This document shows, piece by piece, positions 38,381 through 40,678 of a stretch of DNA of 40,678 bases (position 1 is its first letter; each line of letters opens with the position of its first letter). The position numbers and the translations under genes were made by a program. This DNA is from Nitrospirota bacterium (GTDB taxonomy: Bacteria; Nitrospirota; Thermodesulfovibrionia; Thermodesulfovibrionales; Magnetobacteriaceae): positions 1 through 40,678 of the forward strand of contig JADFXD010000019.1 in the NCBI GenBank assembly GCA_015233725.1, read 5' to 3'. The notes under the pieces are model-generated. The model was not told where the DNA came from. It ran no database searches and worked only from the letters and a program-made list of their open reading frames with translations.

Positions 38381-40378
38381 TTACACACCAAAGAACTTGT
38401 ATTTTCCAAGACCCTTTAGCTCGATAAAGAAGTACACGGTGTAGCGGTCAGGGGTCTTCATGTACAGCACGTCAAGTCCCCAGCACTGCTTTGAGTACAG
38501 GAGGTCGATGGTCAGGTTTCTCAGGCCATTGCCCTTGGTATCGTACCAGGTCATGGTGTTGACTCTGAGGTTGTTTGCAATGTTGTAGCCAAGGCCACCG
38601 GTGAGAAAGAGGATTGAATTGTCCTTGTTGTACCTCTCACCGAGGAGGAGGTCTGCCGTAAAGACATTGAATTTGGCCTCTGAGTTAGCCGTCTTTATGG
38701 TGTCCTTGTAGAGGTCGTAGGTAGCGTCTGCCTTTAAGATCACGCTAGTTTCAAGGCGACTCTGCAGCTTTAACGGACCAAACTGCTCGTTGGCCTTTGC
38801 GCTGTAGTATGGCTCTGACACCTTGAGGTAGAGGGCATTGCCGTTGTTGCCCCGGAAGTAATTCATAAGGGAGAGGTCTACCTCTGAGGTCTTGCTGAAG
38901 TCCTCGAAGGAGTCCAGCTCCGGCACGCGCGGGCCATCGGATACGTAGAGATAGCCAATGGAGGGTTCAAGGACGTGGGTAAGGGATGAATAGTGCCTTA
39001 TGAGGGAGGTGTTGACCTCGGCATTATAGATGAGGGAGGCATCCTGGATGTGCTTATTTAACAGATCAGTTCCTGGGAGGCCATTTGCCCCAGGGAGCGC
39101 CCCGGAGAGTGAATACTCGTCGGCTCTCATGGCCGCGGTTTGCACAAACCTCACCGTATCGCCCGTGGAGCTGTAGAGCCTTGGGTAGACATAGAGCCGT
39201 TCCCCCTTGATACCATCGCCTGAGACAAAGGTTGACACCGCCGACGTTAAAGAAAACCTGCCCGGGGCCACATCCGATTGCCACAGGTCAATGGGGTGCA
39301 GGGTAAATCCTGCCTCAGGCAGTGTTTGCGATGTCAGGGCAGTTTTATACTGTAAATCCGTAAAATACTGGTTGAGTACGTAGGCACGGTACTTGTCGGT
39401 GGAGTAGGCCGCCTCGGCCGTTGACTCCAGGAAGCGTTGAATGGTTAACTGGAAGTGTGGGCTGTACTGCCTGAAGTAGTCGTTTTCGTTGAGGTAGTTT
39501 ATGTTGAACAACAACGACAAGCCGTTGTCCATTGCCTGTATGTGTGTACCCTTTATAAGCAGATAATCCTTATTCAGGACCTTATCGTGCTGGTAATGTG
39601 CCCACCAGTATCCTTCAATCCCGCCCTCCTCTACGTAGCGGTATTCGATGCCCTCCGCAGGACCCCTACGCGATAGATATTCGGTCACTATGGTCATATC
39701 CCTGTTCTCTGCGATGGCCCAGTAAAAGGGTATGCTCACATATGCCCCTTTGTCGCTATGAAAACCGAGGCCTGGCATCAGAAACCCGGTCTTTCGGGTT
39801 AACCCGGCAGAAAACACCGGCGTATATAAGATTGCGTGGTCGGAGGCCTTTCCGATCACGTTGGTGGCCCTGATCTCCTCATCCACGTCTATTTCAGCCT
39901 CCTGCGCGTGGAGACACCAGGCCAGGGGGATTACGTCGCAGGTGGTAATGGTTGCGCGCTCTGCCCTGTACTGCTTGTCGCTTAGTTTGATGAGATAGTC
40001 TCCGGTGACGTGATAGTTGCCATTTTTTACAAGAATCGCGGCGTGCACAAGCGAACCGGTCTTATTTGCGGTATTGAGCACAGCCGCATGGGCGCGGATG
40101 GTTATGTCTTTATCGTCGTAGTAGACGTCGCCCTTTGCAACGGCAACAGATTGCTCCTCGTAAAACTCTATATAGTCGGCAGAGACAAAGGATGGCCCCT
40201 TGAGCAGGGAGGCATTGCCCTTTAGGTAGTATATCTTGTCCTTGCTATTGTACTGCAGCGAGTCGGCCTTTATGGCCAGCGTTGAGTTGTCGCTGGCATT
40301 ATAGTAACAGTTGCCCCTTGCAACAAGTGCAAAAAGACACAGCGTTGTCAACCCTAAAGTGATTGCCTGCTTTAACAT
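38381..40378 (-). CDS. lptD: LPS-assembly protein LptD (outer-membrane)
   Basis: A 665-residue protein. A signal peptide (MLKQAITLGLTTLCLFALVA) is followed by an OstA/LptA-like periplasmic beta-jellyroll (about 27-160; LAIKADSLQYNSKDKIYYLK, GNASLLKGPSFVSADYIEFY, ITIRAHAAVLNTANKTG). The large C-terminal barrel region carries LptD landmarks such as TPVFSAGLTRKTGFLMPGLG, DMTIVTEYLSRRGPAEGIEY and LEPSIGYLYVSDGP. LptD inserts lipopolysaccharide into the outer leaflet. The start at 40378 is chosen because the signal peptide begins there; the frame is open further upstream to 40582 but that part looks non-coding. No strong ribosome site is visible. No other lpt gene is in the window. Confidence 0.88.
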   Translation of the reverse strand: MLKQAITLGLTTLCLFALVARGNCYYNASDNSTLAIKADSLQYNSKDKIYYLKGNASLLKGPSFVSADYIEFYEEQSVAVAKGDVYYDDKDITIRAHAAVLNTANKTGSLVHAAILVKNGNYHVTGDYLIKLSDKQYRAERATITTCDVIPLAWCLHAQEAEIDVDEEIRATNVIGKASDHAILYTPVFSAGLTRKTGFLMPGLGFHSDKGAYVSIPFYWAIAENRDMTIVTEYLSRRGPAEGIEYRYVEEGGIEGYWWAHYQHDKVLNKDYLLIKGTHIQAMDNGLSLLFNINYLNENDYFRQYSPHFQLTIQRFLESTAEAAYSTDKYRAYVLNQYFTDLQYKTALTSQTLPEAGFTLHPIDLWQSDVAPGRFSLTSAVSTFVSGDGIKGERLYVYPRLYSSTGDTVRFVQTAAMRADEYSLSGALPGANGLPGTDLLNKHIQDASLIYNAEVNTSLIRHYSSLTHVLEPSIGYLYVSDGPRVPELDSFEDFSKTSEVDLSLMNYFRGNNGNALYLKVSEPYYSAKANEQFGPLKLQSRLETSVILKADATYDLYKDTIKTANSEAKFNVFTADLLLGERYNKDNSILFLTGGLGYNIANNLRVNTMTWYDTKGNGLRNLTIDLLYSKQCWGLDVLYMKTPDRYTVYFFIELKGLGKYKFFGV

Positions 40379-40678
40379 TACAGTGGTAATTGTAACAAAA
40401 GAAGGGGGAAAAAGAAAAGAAGACAAGAGATACAGAAGAGAATGGGCAGCTCTGCTTCCAATCGAGCCAGTGGTCGCTGACCACACGCAAGGGGAGGGGG
40501 CACGATTTTGTCGCATAGATATTGATGAAAGGTATGACGCTCTGGCCGGGTCGAAATTAGAACAGGCCATGCAGGGGGGCATGGCCTGTCGTCCGAGGAG
40601 GTGTGAAGTAAAGGAGAGTATTTATATACTATACTGAAATGACACGAGTTTTTTCGGGCATGATAATTGATATTGTGC
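40379..40678. other. Upstream region of lptD and window end; possible partial gene at 40639
   Basis: This 300-base stretch should hold the lptD promoter. A frame opens at ATG 40639 (MTRVFSGMIIDIV) and runs off the window. It is too short to identify, and GGAG lies too far upstream to be decisive. Nothing else is supported. Confidence 0.3.

Noticed and set aside
38318-38381. Terminator between the DUF1640-like gene and lptD
   Set aside because: No stem with a T-run was found in the 62-base convergent gap.
40379-40582. Upstream extension of lptD by 68 residues
   Set aside because: The extension precedes a normal signal peptide and has no homology-like features.

Overview
The window looks like a chromosomal segment of a Gram-negative, probably anaerobic or redox-versatile bacterium. 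Supporting genes are an LptD-type outer-membrane protein, two decaheme cytochrome plus MtrB/PioB-type porin pairs, large NHL-repeat and lipoprotein surface proteins, and a sensor kinase with an AHQWKQP-type H-box. This mix, with roughly 45-50% GC and many repeated elements, recalls deep-branching Nitrospirota or deltaproteobacteria-like lineages. That placement is inference; no taxonomic marker such as rRNA is present.

Layout. 1-4.3 kb: a SsuA/THI5-type periplasmic binding protein followed by a multidomain sensor histidine kinase, with no ABC permease or ATPase beside them. 4.3-4.85 kb: an AbrB-type antitoxin and a frameshifted RelE-type toxin. 5.1-9.8 kb: kdpF-kdpA-kdpB-kdpC for high-affinity K+ uptake, with a GC-rich repeat between kdpA and kdpB and an inverted copy after kdpC. 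10-14.6 kb: an FGE-fold exported protein, a giant glycosyltransferase/HAD protein with a tryptophan heptad ladder behind an apparently leaderless promoter, and a small basic ORF. 14.64 kb: tRNA-Ala(CGC). 14.9-18.6 kb: an exported NHL/VCBS-repeat protein on the minus strand. 18.7-23.3 kb: six paralogous small membrane coiled-coil genes, interleaved with two 5' gene fragments and a DUF29 gene, clearly produced by repeated local duplication. 23.4-25.7 kb: one polypeptide joining a cyclic-nucleotide-binding-type domain, acetate kinase and a PduL phosphotransacylase. 26-27.4 kb: a small unknown protein and a RhuM-family protein. 27.5-36.9 kb (all minus strand): FGE-fold protein, decaheme cytochrome, porin, decaheme cytochrome, porin, then a repeat-bearing lipoprotein that ends at a clear intrinsic terminator. 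This is a duplicated trans-outer-membrane electron conduit. 36.9-38.3 kb: decayed sequence (SNF2 helicase tail, truncated coiled-coil ORF) and an intact DUF1640-like gene. 38.4-40.4 kb: lptD.

The most unusual items are four. First, the CNB-AckA-PduL triple fusion could convert acyl-CoA to acetate plus ATP in one chain. Second, the six-copy coiled-coil membrane family varies in length by 11- and 7-residue units. Third, a dispersed palindromic element built on CCAGGA-N3-TCCTGG sits between genes and also inside reading frames, including the export-signal region of the coiled-coil proteins. Fourth, the duplicated cytochrome/porin cassette carries a relic of the neighbouring gene's 3' end at its breakpoint.
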